Below are positions 16,453 to 25,809 of a stretch of 64,000 nucleotides of DNA, in pieces (position 1 is the stretch's first letter; each line of letters opens with the position of its first letter). The DNA comes from Pseudomonas sp. ISL-84 (GTDB taxonomy: Bacteria; Bacillota; Bacilli; Bacillales; Cytobacillaceae): assembly GCA_018613035.1 (NCBI GenBank), contig JAGGRA010000028.1:140546-204545 (forward strand), in the 5' to 3' direction. The notes under the pieces were generated by a model. The model was given only the letters and a program-made list of their open reading frames with translations. It did not search any database and was not told the origin of the DNA. Position numbers and translations under genes: made by a program.

Positions 16453-18201
16453 ATGGAGCTCACATTGGATGTTTTAAAAAGAAGAATTGACGTAGCAGCC
16501 AAAAGGACTCCTGCCGATACCGTTATTAAAAATGGGAGAGTAATAAATGTTTTTACCAGAGAGATACTCCAAGAAGATATTGCGATTGTTGATGGCTATA
16601 TCGCAGGACTGGGAAACTATGAAGGGAAGCAAACCATTGATGCAGCGGGCAGCTACATTGCCCCAGGTTTCATTGATGGGCATGTGCATATTGAATCGGC
16701 GATGGTCACGCCTGCTGAATTCAGCAATGTTGTCATCCCACATGGTGTAACGACCGTTATCGCGGATCCTCATGAAATTGCAAATGTCAGCGGATTAGCA
16801 GGCATTGATTTCATGCTCAAAGCTTCAGAAAATATTCCGCTTGATGTGTTTTTTATGCTTCCTTCCTGTGTCCCCGCAACACCATTTGAAAACGCGGGTG
16901 CAGAACTAAGTGACACGGATCTTAAAGACCTTTACGCCCATCCGAGAGTGATCGGCCTTGGCGAGGTTATGGATTATCCCGCAGTTATGCAAAATCATGA
17001 AGGAATGTTAAAAAAGCTTGAAGGCGCAAGCAGCAAAGGCCATTATATTGATGGGCATGCTGCTGGATTGAATGCTGATGGCATCAATGTATACATGTCA
17101 GCAGGGATTAGGACCGACCATGAATGCATAAATGCTGAAGAAGCACTTGTTCGTCTTCGCAGAGGCATGCATGTCATGCTGAGAGAGGGATCTGCTGCCA
17201 GAGACTTAATCGCTCTCTTAAAAGCAGTCAACGAGCAAAACGCACGACGCTGTTTATTTGTGACCGATGATAAGCATCTTGACGACATAATGAACGAAGG
17301 CAGCATTGACCATAATGTCAGAATGGCTATAAATGAGGGCGTTGACCCCATACTTGCTATCCAAATGGCCACTCTGAACGCAGCAGAATGCTTTGGCCTC
17401 AAGCATAAGGGCGCGATCGCTCCAGGTTATGAAGCGGATCTGCTGTTTCTAAGCGATCTGAATACCATTAACATCGAAAAAGTCATGAAGAGCGGCAAAC
17501 TTGCTGCAGAAGGCGGAACCATCAAACATCCTGCCAGGAGCAACATGGCTCCTGCTCCTCCTATCATAGACAGTGTCAAGATTAATCGTATAAGTTATGA
17601 TGATCTTAAGATATGGATTGGAACTGGCGATGCCCATATTATTGGTATTATACCGAACAGTATTGTTACCAAGCACCTCGTGGAAAAACCGGATAATCTC
17701 AATGGCTTTTTCCAGCCCAACCCTGAAAAAGATTATTTGAAGCTTGTCGTGCTTGAGAGGCATAAAAACAGCGGTAATCTCGGCCTGGGCATAGTAAAAG
17801 GGCTGGGCATCAACAGAGGTGCAATTGCTTCAACCGTGGCACACGATTCCCACAATATCGTCGCAGCCGGCACCTCTGATGAAGATCTGCTGCTTGCGAT
17901 CGAACATACTGCAAAAATGAAAGGTGGGCTCGCAATTATACAGGATGGTAAAGTCCTCGCAGATATTGCCCTGCCGATAGCCGGTCTGATGACAGATCAG
18001 GATTCTGCCTTCATCAGCAAACGTTTATCAGAATTGAATCAGGCGCTTCTGACAATTGGCTGCAGCATGCAATTTAACCCCTTTCTAACACTATCCTTTT
18101 TGGCTCTCCCTGTCATTCCTGAGCTTAAGCTGACAGATAAAGGCCTGTTTTCCGTAAAAACTTTCCGCCACATTTCGGTTGCTGAACAGACTCTGCATTA
18201 A
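16453..18201 (+). CDS. ade: Adenine deaminase
   Basis: A 582-residue amidohydrolase-superfamily enzyme converting adenine to hypoxanthine and ammonia. Metal ligands lie in GFIDGHVHIES, and ADPHEIANVSG, GHAAGLNADGINVYMSAGIRTDHEC and FVTDDKHLDDI follow in the order usual for AdeC. Length is typical. The ATG follows GGAGGAG. Hypoxanthine made here is the natural feed for the xanthine dehydrogenase encoded upstream. A strong terminator follows the stop at once. Confidence 0.95.
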   Translation: MELTLDVLKRRIDVAAKRTPADTVIKNGRVINVFTREILQEDIAIVDGYIAGLGNYEGKQTIDAAGSYIAPGFIDGHVHIESAMVTPAEFSNVVIPHGVTTVIADPHEIANVSGLAGIDFMLKASENIPLDVFFMLPSCVPATPFENAGAELSDTDLKDLYAHPRVIGLGEVMDYPAVMQNHEGMLKKLEGASSKGHYIDGHAAGLNADGINVYMSAGIRTDHECINAEEALVRLRRGMHVMLREGSAARDLIALLKAVNEQNARRCLFVTDDKHLDDIMNEGSIDHNVRMAINEGVDPILAIQMATLNAAECFGLKHKGAIAPGYEADLLFLSDLNTINIEKVMKSGKLAAEGGTIKHPARSNMAPAPPIIDSVKINRISYDDLKIWIGTGDAHIIGIIPNSIVTKHLVEKPDNLNGFFQPNPEKDYLKLVVLERHKNSGNLGLGIVKGLGINRGAIASTVAHDSHNIVAAGTSDEDLLLAIEHTAKMKGGLAIIQDGKVLADIALPIAGLMTDQDSAFISKRLSELNQALLTIGCSMQFNPFLTLSFLALPVIPELKLTDKGLFSVKTFRHISVAEQTLH

Positions 18202-18203
18202 AA

Positions 18204-18243
18204 AATGAGGCCGGGATAGACTCCCGGCCTCATTATATTTTTT
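18204..18243 (+). terminator. Terminator after adenine deaminase
   Basis: GAGGCCGGGA and TCCCGGCCTC form a 10-bp GC-rich stem with a short loop, followed by an AT-rich tail with a T run, directly after the ade stop. It closes the purine-catabolic cluster on the plus strand. Confidence 0.85.
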
Positions 18244-18244
18244 A

Positions 18245-18472
18245 GCTCTGTTAAAGCTGATTATTGTTGCTGGAGTGAAGGAGTGAGATCCTTGAAAAAG
18301 CATTCGCATTTCCTTATTACGGTGTTCATTCGGAGATGCTTAATCGTCGGCCAGCGGGAGAAGCGGAGACAAAAGGAGACCCCCCGCAGGCTTAATGCTT
18401 GAGGAGGGTCGGATCGGCCGCCGTCCGCTTAGCACCTGGAGCGGAAATCAACAGGCAAGTTTAGCAGTGCCT
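18245..18472. repeat. Dispersed intergenic repeat, inverted relative to the upstream copies
   Basis: About 228 bp starting GCTCTGTTAAAGC and ending GCGGAAATCAACAGGC then AAGTTTAGCAGTGCC. It is the reverse orientation of the copies at 9985 and 16187. Its right end touches the stop codon of the GH18 gene. Confidence 0.85.
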
Positions 18473-20192
18473 ATTTTTTAGTAACTTGCTCATTTCCTAA
18501 AGACAATGCCGTCCACGCAGATTCGTCAGCAAAATACCGGCTCCAGCTAGCAACTCCGGCCAATTTGTATTTTCTTGCTAAATCAGCTCGTTTTTTCAGG
18601 GATAATTCATCTTCGAGCCATATCCTGTACGTGGTTTGATCTTCTTCCGAAAAATACTCAGCATAATTTTGTCCGCTTGCATGATCATAAGCTGGACTAA
18701 TCTTATTCTCATTAAGCCATTCTTTTACTTTATTCATGGATAAAGCCTTGGATGACACTTCTCCAGACTGTTTTTGTTCCCATAGCCTTGCATATAAAGG
18801 AACTCCCAATATTAGTTTTTCATTAGGTACTACCTCCAGGAGATTTTTCAGGTTTTCTTCCACCCATGGAAGACTCGCCACACTCCCGGCAACCGGAGAA
18901 CTTCCCCAATGTTCATCATAAGCCATGACCACCAAATAATCTGCTATCTCGGCAAGCTGATCCCGTTCATAAAAAGCTGACCAATTTCCGCTGGATGAAA
19001 TGAACGTAATATCCATAGACACAATCAAACCTGCTTCATGAAAATAAGGGGTTGCTTCACGGACAAACTGCGTAATTAGAGGCCCATCCACGGGGTTGAC
19101 ATTTTCAATATCAAGATTGATTCCGTTTAGTTCATACAGCTTGCTGTAATGGAGCAGCTGGCGAATCATGTTCTGCCTTGTTTCGAAGGACTGGAACGAT
19201 TCATGGGTCAAAAACGGATCAAACGCATTTGAGAACAAGCCCCATACTTGGTAACCCTGCTGTTGTGCCCACCTAGAATATTCAATCGAGCCGCGGTTCT
19301 TGATAGAGCCATCTTTCTTAGAAAGTTCAAACCAGGTTGGGGATACGACATTGACACCAGGCATTTTTGGAATCTGCGAAGTATTGGGATTATGTGAATA
19401 AACGGCCTCCCAGGTCAACTGGATAGGCCCTTCAACTCCTGGCACATGTTTCACCTCTTCCTCTATAGCAATGGAAACTTGCTCTGTCTTTCCTTTTACG
19501 ATGTAATCTTTGTTTAGATAACCTGCTGTCCCGTCTTTTTTTCTAACAAAATAGTAATCTTCTTTAACATCCTCAACCCAAATTTCCTCATTTGGCGAAA
19601 CAGAAGCTGTATACGGTGACTGCAAACTGGCATCAGTGCGAAGGCGGAGTATTTCTTCATGAATTTCTTTATCAGTTACTTTTCCGGCAGCCAGCTCCTC
19701 TCCGTCCTTTTGCACCCATATAGTTCCTGAATCCTCAAGAATCGAATAGGTTATCGGGTAATAAGTTAAAAGCGGCTCAATCGCCAGATATTTTTCTCCT
19801 CCATGTTGTTTAAAAACACTAAAATGCAGCTCGACTGGCTTCTCGTTAACGTAATATGTAAGAGATTCAGATGGCATCTGCACCACTTTATGTTTAGTTG
19901 CTATAATAATTGACTGCGATTTTTCATCAAATAGGATATTCTCATCGATAAACCCATTTAAAAAAGACAGCGGCAAATAAACTGCTTCTCCTTCAATTAG
20001 GGCATTGCCCTGCTGCCTTCCCTCAAATAAAATGGGATTCTCACCTTTAAAATAGGGTGCTCTTTCCTTTGAAGCAAAAGGATATATCAGCCAAAACACA
20101 CTGGAAAGCATCAGTATAAAAGCAAACAAAAGCCCTGCAAAAATAAGCTTTTTTGCTTGAGGCTTTTGCTGGTTTGTTTCAATATGAGCCAT
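18471..20192 (-). CDS. Membrane-anchored glycosyl hydrolase family 18 protein (chitinase-like/spore-wall type)
   Basis: The protein (~573 residues) has an N-terminal signal anchor (KLIFAGLLFAFILMLSSVFW), then a copper-amine-oxidase-N-like region (YLPLSFLNGFIDENILFDEK), an SH3-like stretch (EEIWVEDVKEDYYFVRKKDG), and a C-terminal GH18 barrel. The barrel motif is LNGINLDIENV, with the Glu as expected catalytic acid. Such enzymes act outside the membrane on N-acetylglucosamine polymers, often peptidoglycan of the spore. I prefer ATG at 20192, preceded by GGGAGGAAATGGC, over ATG at 20216. The stop lies at the edge of a dispersed repeat. Confidence 0.88.
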   Translation of the reverse strand: MAHIETNQQKPQAKKLIFAGLLFAFILMLSSVFWLIYPFASKERAPYFKGENPILFEGRQQGNALIEGEAVYLPLSFLNGFIDENILFDEKSQSIIIATKHKVVQMPSESLTYYVNEKPVELHFSVFKQHGGEKYLAIEPLLTYYPITYSILEDSGTIWVQKDGEELAAGKVTDKEIHEEILRLRTDASLQSPYTASVSPNEEIWVEDVKEDYYFVRKKDGTAGYLNKDYIVKGKTEQVSIAIEEEVKHVPGVEGPIQLTWEAVYSHNPNTSQIPKMPGVNVVSPTWFELSKKDGSIKNRGSIEYSRWAQQQGYQVWGLFSNAFDPFLTHESFQSFETRQNMIRQLLHYSKLYELNGINLDIENVNPVDGPLITQFVREATPYFHEAGLIVSMDITFISSSGNWSAFYERDQLAEIADYLVVMAYDEHWGSSPVAGSVASLPWVEENLKNLLEVVPNEKLILGVPLYARLWEQKQSGEVSSKALSMNKVKEWLNENKISPAYDHASGQNYAEYFSEEDQTTYRIWLEDELSLKKRADLARKYKLAGVASWSRYFADESAWTALSLGNEQVTKK

Positions 20193-20349
20193 TGCCATTT
20201 CCTCCCTTATAGCCATCGTATCGAAATGTTCAGAAAATGGGAAGGGAATTTAGAACGGCCGGCAGATTCGCACTAATTTCTTGCCCCCTTATATAACGAA
20301 CGAAATATAAGAAAAGTTTCGATATTAGTGCAATTTAGCAGCAATTCTT

Positions 20350-21792
20350 TTAATAGGTTGTAAATTGAGTGAGCTTTTGCAGCCTATAGGTAATATATTT
20401 TAAAGCTGGCAGCTTTTCATTCGATTTATAATCATTAGTATATAACGCTCCTTTATTTTCCCATAGTCTATGAAAATAAGCATCCACATCCTGCATGACT
20501 TTCGATTGGGGAGGAGCGAAAATTTTTAAATCTGTTTCCAAATTCAGGTCATCCAAATTTCTCCTCGTAAAATTAGCTGACCCCGCGATTATAATGCTAT
20601 TTTCTTTTCCGGTTATATACATTAGTTTCGGATGATATTGTTCAATACCTGTGTTATACCAGCGGATCTTAATATTCTCATTGCCGAGCTTGTCCAATTC
20701 CGCTGCCACTGGGATATTCGGAAGGCCAACCTTTTCCGATCCAAAGGCATTCTGATTGGGATCGAGTATCATTTTAACCTTTACTCCCCGGTCAGCAGCA
20801 TCTTTTAAAGCCTTCACCACTTCCCGGTCTGCCAGATAAAACATGCCCAGCCAGATAGTCTCACCTCGCTTCGCTTCATTAATCTCTTTGACAATATGAT
20901 TATATATTTTGCCCTCTGTCAGTACCTGAGCCTTCGCTGTACTGTTTTCTCCTTTTGTCAGGGATTTAAAAGCTGGAAGATTGCCGGATGCTGAATAGTC
21001 TACAACTGCCTGTTCGGATTTAACCAGGTCAGACAAAATAGGCCCCTTCACTTCAAAAGCTATATTTGAATGGAACCCGCTGGCATTATGTGGATTCCCG
21101 GATGTAACAATTCCTGTTTTTTCTGTTACAAATACCTTTCTATGATTTGCTTTAATGTTCATAAGATCCAGATAAGAACGGAATGTTACATCTGGTGCAT
21201 TCTTGGCTAGCGGATTAGGAAGCCACCCCTCTCCACCCTGGCCGAACCATTGTAAAAACACACGCCAGAAAGCGGAATAGATAGGATTTGAATCTCTTAA
21301 AGGTATAAGTGCAGTAAAAACTACATTTACTCCATTCTTTTTAAGTTCTTCAAGTTCCGGTACACTATGGGATCCATAGGTGCTGTTAATGCGATCCGTT
21401 ATAACAGTGATCTCCATATCAGGGTATTTTTCCTTTTGGGCAATAAGTTTGTCTGTTATTTTGCCGCTTATATCAGGAAATTCCTGATCGCCATCATGAT
21501 AGCCATTAAATAAAAACATATCCATCACAATGAAATCTTCTGCTTCCCCAATCGCTTCAGTTATGCGCTGAAATATCTGCTGATCACTCTCTCTCTTGCC
21601 ATTTTTCTTTTCATAGGTAAGATCGTATAAAAATTGAACGTCTTCGACAGGATAAATTTCTCCCTCGAAAGAAAGACCTTTTGGTAATGGTTTATTGCTT
21701 TGATAAATAATAGTTGAAATTAAAATAAGAAACAGGCTCAAAACGGGAATCCATAATCTTTTTCTTTTAATAAAACCCTGAACCTTTTGCAC
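20350..21792 (-). CDS. Phospholipase D / cardiolipin synthase-like protein
   Basis: A 480-residue protein with one N-terminal membrane anchor (LWIPVLSLFLILISTIIY) and two phospholipase-D repeats. The first HKD motif reads NHRKVFVTEKTGIVTSGN, with an altered downstream part. The second is YHPKLMYITGKENSIIIAGSANFT. Paired HKD motifs make one active site for transfer or hydrolysis of phosphodiesters, usually phospholipids. It lacks the two-helix N-terminus of standard bacterial cardiolipin synthases, so a secreted phospholipase or transphosphatidylase is also possible. No operon partner is evident. Confidence 0.85.
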   Translation of the reverse strand: MQKVQGFIKRKRLWIPVLSLFLILISTIIYQSNKPLPKGLSFEGEIYPVEDVQFLYDLTYEKKNGKRESDQQIFQRITEAIGEAEDFIVMDMFLFNGYHDGDQEFPDISGKITDKLIAQKEKYPDMEITVITDRINSTYGSHSVPELEELKKNGVNVVFTALIPLRDSNPIYSAFWRVFLQWFGQGGEGWLPNPLAKNAPDVTFRSYLDLMNIKANHRKVFVTEKTGIVTSGNPHNASGFHSNIAFEVKGPILSDLVKSEQAVVDYSASGNLPAFKSLTKGENSTAKAQVLTEGKIYNHIVKEINEAKRGETIWLGMFYLADREVVKALKDAADRGVKVKMILDPNQNAFGSEKVGLPNIPVAAELDKLGNENIKIRWYNTGIEQYHPKLMYITGKENSIIIAGSANFTRRNLDDLNLETDLKIFAPPQSKVMQDVDAYFHRLWENKGALYTNDYKSNEKLPALKYITYRLQKLTQFTTY

Positions 21793-21871
21793 TAAGACTC
21801 CCCCTATAGTCAGATACCTATATATAGACCATCTTTGACCAATGTAAACGCTCCTATGCTTCTAAAATCAA

Positions 21872-21905
21872 AATAAAAAGACGAAGGCTTGTGCCTTCGC
21901 CTTAA
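21872..21905 (-). terminator. Terminator after DUF3243 gene
   Basis: CGAAGGC and GCCTTCG arms with a four-base loop, followed by TCTTTTTATTTT on the minus strand, just downstream of the DUF3243 stop. Confidence 0.85.
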
Positions 21906-21932
21906 AAACTGCCCCATTGGCTCAGTTGCCAT

Positions 21933-22256
21933 TTATCCTACAAGCTTAACAAGCATATGTGACAGCTTATGTTTCTCCTCTTCAGTGCCTACCTTCCAAA
22001 GTTCTTGAAGCAGCTTCTCTTCACGATTACGAGGATCCTCTTTAGATGCTAAATAGTCACCCACTTTTTGGGCTGTGTTGGCGAGCTGTTCCTCACCCAT
22101 GCCCATCTTTTTGCCCATGGAAACTTTCCCGCTTAGATATTCTTTAAATTCATCAAAGTTAGAAAGAATTTCTTCCTTCTTTTCACTTCCCATATTGTTA
22201 AGTTTTTGCTCCACATTTTCTGCTTGTCCATTTGTATTATTCATGTTCTGTTCCAT
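21933..22256 (-). CDS. DUF3243 family small protein
   Basis: A 107-residue soluble protein with an Asn/Gln-rich N-terminus, then NFDEFKEYLSGKVSMGKKMGMGEEQLANTAQKVGDYLA, which I recognise as the DUF3243 pattern (YmfJ-like in bacilli), and a charged helical C-terminus. No catalytic motif is seen and the function is unknown. The ATG at 22256 follows AAGGAGAG. It is monocistronic, with its own terminator. Confidence 0.75.
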   Translation of the reverse strand: MEQNMNNTNGQAENVEQKLNNMGSEKKEEILSNFDEFKEYLSGKVSMGKKMGMGEEQLANTAQKVGDYLASKEDPRNREEKLLQELWKVGTEEEKHKLSHMLVKLVG

Positions 22257-22459
22257 ACTGCATCTCTCCTTTTAATGGTTTGATTGCTGTGACAGTTAAT
22301 AAATACCCGAATATTCCTATAACAAACAATTTCCGGAGAGTTTGAGCTTTTAGGCTATGTATAATGAAAATATATGGACAACTTTTCATTTGCACATGGT
22401 ATGCAGCTTTGCTGACATGGTACAATATAGTAACGATGAATGTGTGAAGGAGAGTTTTC

Positions 22460-23044
22460 ATGATTTATGGAATTATTATCATTTTAGCTTATTTGCTTGG
22501 CTCCATTCCTTCCGGTTTAATTGTGGGGAAAGCGTTTTATGGAGTGGACATACGGGAGCATGGAAGCGGTAACTTAGGAGGAACCAATACTTTTCGGACT
22601 CTCGGCGTCAAGGCCGGGATGATCGTAACAATAGCTGACATTTTGAAAGGTACCCTTGCAGCCGTTCTTCCCTTTATTTTTGGATCGGACATGCATCCTT
22701 TAATGGCTGGTGTTTTTGCAGTAGTTGGACATATGTATCCCCTGTTTGCAGGATTTCGCGGCGGAAAGGCGGTCGCAACATCAGGCGGCGTGCTATTGGC
22801 CTATGTACCTCTTATGTTTCTCATTATACTGGGTGTTTTCTTTTTAAGCCTATACATAACGAAGTATGTATCACTAGCTTCAATCATGGCTGCAGTGGCC
22901 TCAATTATTTATGCGCTGATTGTTTGGGATATACCCCTTATTATCGTTGTATCCATCCTTGGCTTCTTCGTTATCTACAGGCACAGGGCTAATATCAAGC
23001 GGATCAGGAACAAAACAGAACCAAAAATTAAATGGCTTGGTTAA
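22460..23044 (+). CDS. plsY: Acyl-phosphate:glycerol-3-phosphate acyltransferase PlsY
   Basis: A 194-residue integral membrane enzyme that acylates glycerol-3-phosphate at position 1 using acyl-phosphate, the entry step to phospholipids. The conserved loops are present: [26 protein letters not shown], and [13 protein letters not shown]. Length is normal. The ATG follows AAGGAGAG. In B. subtilis (yneS) it lies near yneR-yneP; here ~6 kb of other genes separate them. A bidirectional terminator follows. Confidence 0.95.
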   Translation: MIYGIIIILAYLLGSIPSGLIVGKAFYGVDIREHGSGNLGGTNTFRTLGVKAGMIVTIADILKGTLAAVLPFIFGSDMHPLMAGVFAVVGHMYPLFAGFRGGKAVATSGGVLLAYVPLMFLIILGVFFLSLYITKYVSLASIMAAVASIIYALIVWDIPLIIVVSILGFFVIYRHRANIKRIRNKTEPKIKWLG

Positions 23045-23051
23045 TAGAACA

Positions 23052-23080
23052 AAAAGCAGCAGAATTGTTTCTGCTGCTTT
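23052..23080. terminator. Bidirectional terminator between plsY and the RsbR-like gene
   Basis: AAAGCAGCAGAA and TTTCTGCTGCTTT arms with a short loop. It can serve both converging genes. Confidence 0.85.
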
Positions 23081-23082
23081 CT

Positions 23083-23919
23083 CTATTCCACTCGTGTAAT
23101 ACCAAAGTCTTTTAAAGCCTGCATAAGGTTATTATACATTTTTATTTGGTCAAAGCTGATTCCTAATGTTATGATTGAATGTGCCAGTTCCGGCCTTATC
23201 CCTGTTAAAGACACTTCTACCCCTGTCAGCTCTAGGGCATCAATGATTTTAAACAATTCCTGTGCAACCATCGTATCTACAACCAAAACACCAGATAAAT
23301 CAACGATTAAACAATTGACTTCCTTCTCGCTGCTTTCCCTTAAAGAGTGCTCCATCAGTTTTTTTGCCCGATGTGTATCGATATCGCCAATAAGCGGAAG
23401 AACAGCCACTGCGTCCGTTATTGTTATGATTGGTGTACTTAATTCATCGATCATTTCCTGCTGTGAACGCATTCGTTTAACTGTATAAGCACTATATGAT
23501 ACAGTAAATCCCTCTATCAACCCATCCAGAGCATTATCTACCTTCCTTCCCAGCTTTAATGCTTCTGAAAGATCAATATTATTTTTCAGAAAAAATCTTT
23601 CAAGATAATCCCAGAGCACATCTCGAAAAACATTAAAATGGGAAATGGATCTGGTAAGGCCGATATCTATCCTTGCCCTTCGTTCACCTGCTTCACTGCT
23701 CCATGCTTCCAGGTTCCCCTCATACTCGCGGGAAAGACTAGTAGCAATGACTTTAATAAGTTCATGGTTGGAATCAATAAGCTCTTTTACAATCTTTTGC
23801 GGCATATAATTGGAATAAATGGATGAGTCATCCTCTTCCCGCCTTATAGATAGCCATTTTTCAGTAATGGTATTGCTATTTTCAAGTAGATAGTTTTTTA
23901 GTTTTTCATTTGCTGTCAT
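23083..23919 (-). CDS. RsbR-family stressosome protein with C-terminal STAS domain
   Basis: A 278-residue protein. The N-terminal ~150 residues resemble the non-haem globin-like RsbR sensor region (KYLL..NSNTITEKWLS; RRARIDIGLTRSISHFNVFRDVLWDYLERFF). The C-terminal ~115 residues form a STAS domain (STPIITITDAVAVLPLIGDIDTHRAKKLMEHSL; VDLSGVLVVDTMVAQELFKI). RsbR paralogues build the stressosome with RsbS and RsbT and control sigma-B activation. The conserved Thr residues in the ITIT..IDTHRA part are candidates for phosphorylation. No RsbS or RsbT lies next to it. Confidence 0.9.
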   Translation of the reverse strand: MTANEKLKNYLLENSNTITEKWLSIRREEDDSSIYSNYMPQKIVKELIDSNHELIKVIATSLSREYEGNLEAWSSEAGERRARIDIGLTRSISHFNVFRDVLWDYLERFFLKNNIDLSEALKLGRKVDNALDGLIEGFTVSYSAYTVKRMRSQQEMIDELSTPIITITDAVAVLPLIGDIDTHRAKKLMEHSLRESSEKEVNCLIVDLSGVLVVDTMVAQELFKIIDALELTGVEVSLTGIRPELAHSIITLGISFDQIKMYNNLMQALKDFGITRVE

Positions 23920-24069
23920 TCTATTTGCTCCTTCAAAGGCGTATCGTTTTGTTGATTCTGAGTTTTCTATAATATTATACTAGTCATATAGACCTATCCC
24001 GTATCATCTAACATAAATCGATGCCTGTGATTTTAATTAATTTTGACAATATTTAAAGCTTACAATTGA

Positions 24070-24205
24070 TTTTGGCACCCTTTAATTTCAGCGGAAGAAG
24101 CAAGTCAAGGAGAGAACTCGCTGCGCTAAACGCCAATGAGCATCGGATCGTCCCGCGTTCCGCTGCGTGCCTGGAGCGGAAATCACAGGCAAGTTTAACA
24201 GAGCC
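24070..24205. repeat. Shortened copy of the dispersed intergenic repeat
   Basis: About 136 bp ending GGAGCGGAAATCACAGGC then AAGTTTAACAGAGCC, in the orientation of the 18245-18472 copy. The middle (AACGCCAATGAGCATCGGATCG) is shorter than in the full copies, so it is probably an internal deletion form. Confidence 0.75.
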
Positions 24206-24361
24206 TTATCCTTTTTTACATAAAGAAACATAATCTGCTATCATTCGCCATACATTAGTTTAGGGCTGATAAATCACTTTTTACTTACCACAAAATGATA
24301 TTTATAAACTATGAAAAAGCGGCTTCAGCCAAACCACTTTTATAGTTAGGATGATGAATAT

Positions 24362-25459
24362 ATGTATTTAACAAAGAGTTTATTAGAAAAAATGCCTTTT
24401 CCCTATTTTTTAATAAATGGAAAATACGAGATCCTGTCTGCTTCCTTGGATGTAGAAAATAAGTTGACAGGACAATTATTTACAAACTTCTTGGCAACCG
24501 ATGAAGTTATCAGCTTTAAAGAAAATTTAGACAGGAACGGATATAAAGTAGTCAAAGTAAGAAAAGAGGATAGGTATCTGCCTCATCGAATATATGTGGT
24601 TGAGGATGAAGAAGACCGTCATCACCTATTCTGTTTCCCTCTATCCATAGAAGACCAGGAATTTAAGAAAGCGGCTGATCGGGTCGAAAAGAAGCTGCTG
24701 CAATTTAATCTTCAACTGATGGAAAAAAAGAAGTACTTTGAAGAAACAGCAAAAGAAATTCATGAAGCTTCACTCGCATCCGATTATATGTCCAACGTTG
24801 GAAAGCTTGCCGCTGGCATTGCACATGAAATCAGGAACCCCCTAACGACAGTAAAGGGTTTCATTCAGCTTATAAAACCTTATTTAATTGATGTTGGCAA
24901 AGAACAATATGCTGAAATTGCATTGGAAGAGATAAATCGGGCAAATGATATTATTTACGAATTTTTAAATGCCGCTAAGCCCCCGGAGAAGAAGAAAACA
25001 GAAGTGTGGCTCAACAAACTTATCCAAGAAGTGACCCTATTATTTGAAAGCGAAGCCCATCTTCATAATATAAATTTTTCCATACAGCCTTGTGATGCAA
25101 ATCCATCAGTTTTTGGTGATAATAACCAGATTAAACAAGTGCTGGTGAACATTTTAAAAAACGCGTTAGAAGCCCTTCAAAATGTTAACAGGTCTGATGG
25201 CATGATCCGAATATACGCTGAAACAAAACAAGAAAAAGCCTATATAATTGTGGAGGATAACGGTCCGGGGATGTCACAGGAGACTGTGGACCAATTATTC
25301 GTCCCTTTTTATACAACAAAATCAAACGGAACGGGCATTGGCCTGTCGATTTGCAAAAAAATCATAGAGGAACATGGCGGAAATATAGTCCTCAATTCAC
25401 AACTTGATACTGGTACAGTATTTAAGATTGAACTTCCCCTATTTTTAAACCAAAAATAA
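24362..25459 (+). CDS. Orphan soluble sensor histidine kinase
   Basis: This 365-residue kinase has no membrane segment. An N-terminal ~100-residue PAS-like domain (PYFLINGKYEILSASLDVENKL) precedes a coiled-coil linker (residues 105-140). The dimerisation/phosphoacceptor domain has His155 (LAAGIAHEIRNPLTTVKGF). The ATPase domain has N box NILKNALEAL, G1 VEDNGPGMS and G2 NGTGIGLSICKKI. No response regulator gene is adjacent. In Bacillaceae, orphan kinases of this make-up often feed the Spo0F phosphorelay; that link is an inference. The ATG has a weak GGATGATG site. Confidence 0.9.
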   Translation: MYLTKSLLEKMPFPYFLINGKYEILSASLDVENKLTGQLFTNFLATDEVISFKENLDRNGYKVVKVRKEDRYLPHRIYVVEDEEDRHHLFCFPLSIEDQEFKKAADRVEKKLLQFNLQLMEKKKYFEETAKEIHEASLASDYMSNVGKLAAGIAHEIRNPLTTVKGFIQLIKPYLIDVGKEQYAEIALEEINRANDIIYEFLNAAKPPEKKKTEVWLNKLIQEVTLLFESEAHLHNINFSIQPCDANPSVFGDNNQIKQVLVNILKNALEALQNVNRSDGMIRIYAETKQEKAYIIVEDNGPGMSQETVDQLFVPFYTTKSNGTGIGLSICKKIIEEHGGNIVLNSQLDTGTVFKIELPLFLNQK

Positions 25460-25566
25460 ATAGAACATTTTTTGTTCGTTAATTTGTCAAAAAATAAAGA
25501 AAATTTTCTTTCCTTAGATAGTAAACTAAAAGTAGATAATATTTGTTTTAGCGGAAGGTGGTTTTA

Positions 25567-25761
25567 ATGAAAAATACAGAATTGATCAAAGAACAAAGCT
25601 ATTCCTTTACCACTTCTGTCACCGAAGCTTCTCAGAAAGAGGATTTCATAGTTGAACTTTTTGAATTTGGTCCTGATATGGATAGTGAAGGGTTACCACT
25701 AAAAGTTTTGACTAACTTTGATGAACTAATTGATTTCATTGAAGAAATGGATATGAACTAA
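25567..25761 (+). CDS. Small acidic protein of unknown function
   Basis: A 64-residue acidic protein from ATG at 25567, five to six bases after AAGGTGG; an in-frame GTG at 25558 lies inside the ribosome binding site and is less likely. It ends in NFDELIDFIEEMDMN. I recognise no family. It is followed directly by a terminator, which supports it as a real short transcript. Confidence 0.6.
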   Translation: MKNTELIKEQSYSFTTSVTEASQKEDFIVELFEFGPDMDSEGLPLKVLTNFDELIDFIEEMDMN

Positions 25762-25763
25762 AA

Positions 25764-25795
25764 AAGCGATGCCAGCCGGCACCGCTTTTAGTATT
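25764..25795 (+). terminator. Terminator after small acidic protein gene
   Basis: AAAAGCG and CGCTTTT outer arms with an inner GCC/GGC pairing around the loop. It may also serve the converging HesB-like gene. Confidence 0.7.
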
Positions 25796-25809
25796 TGAAA
25801 AATCAATGA

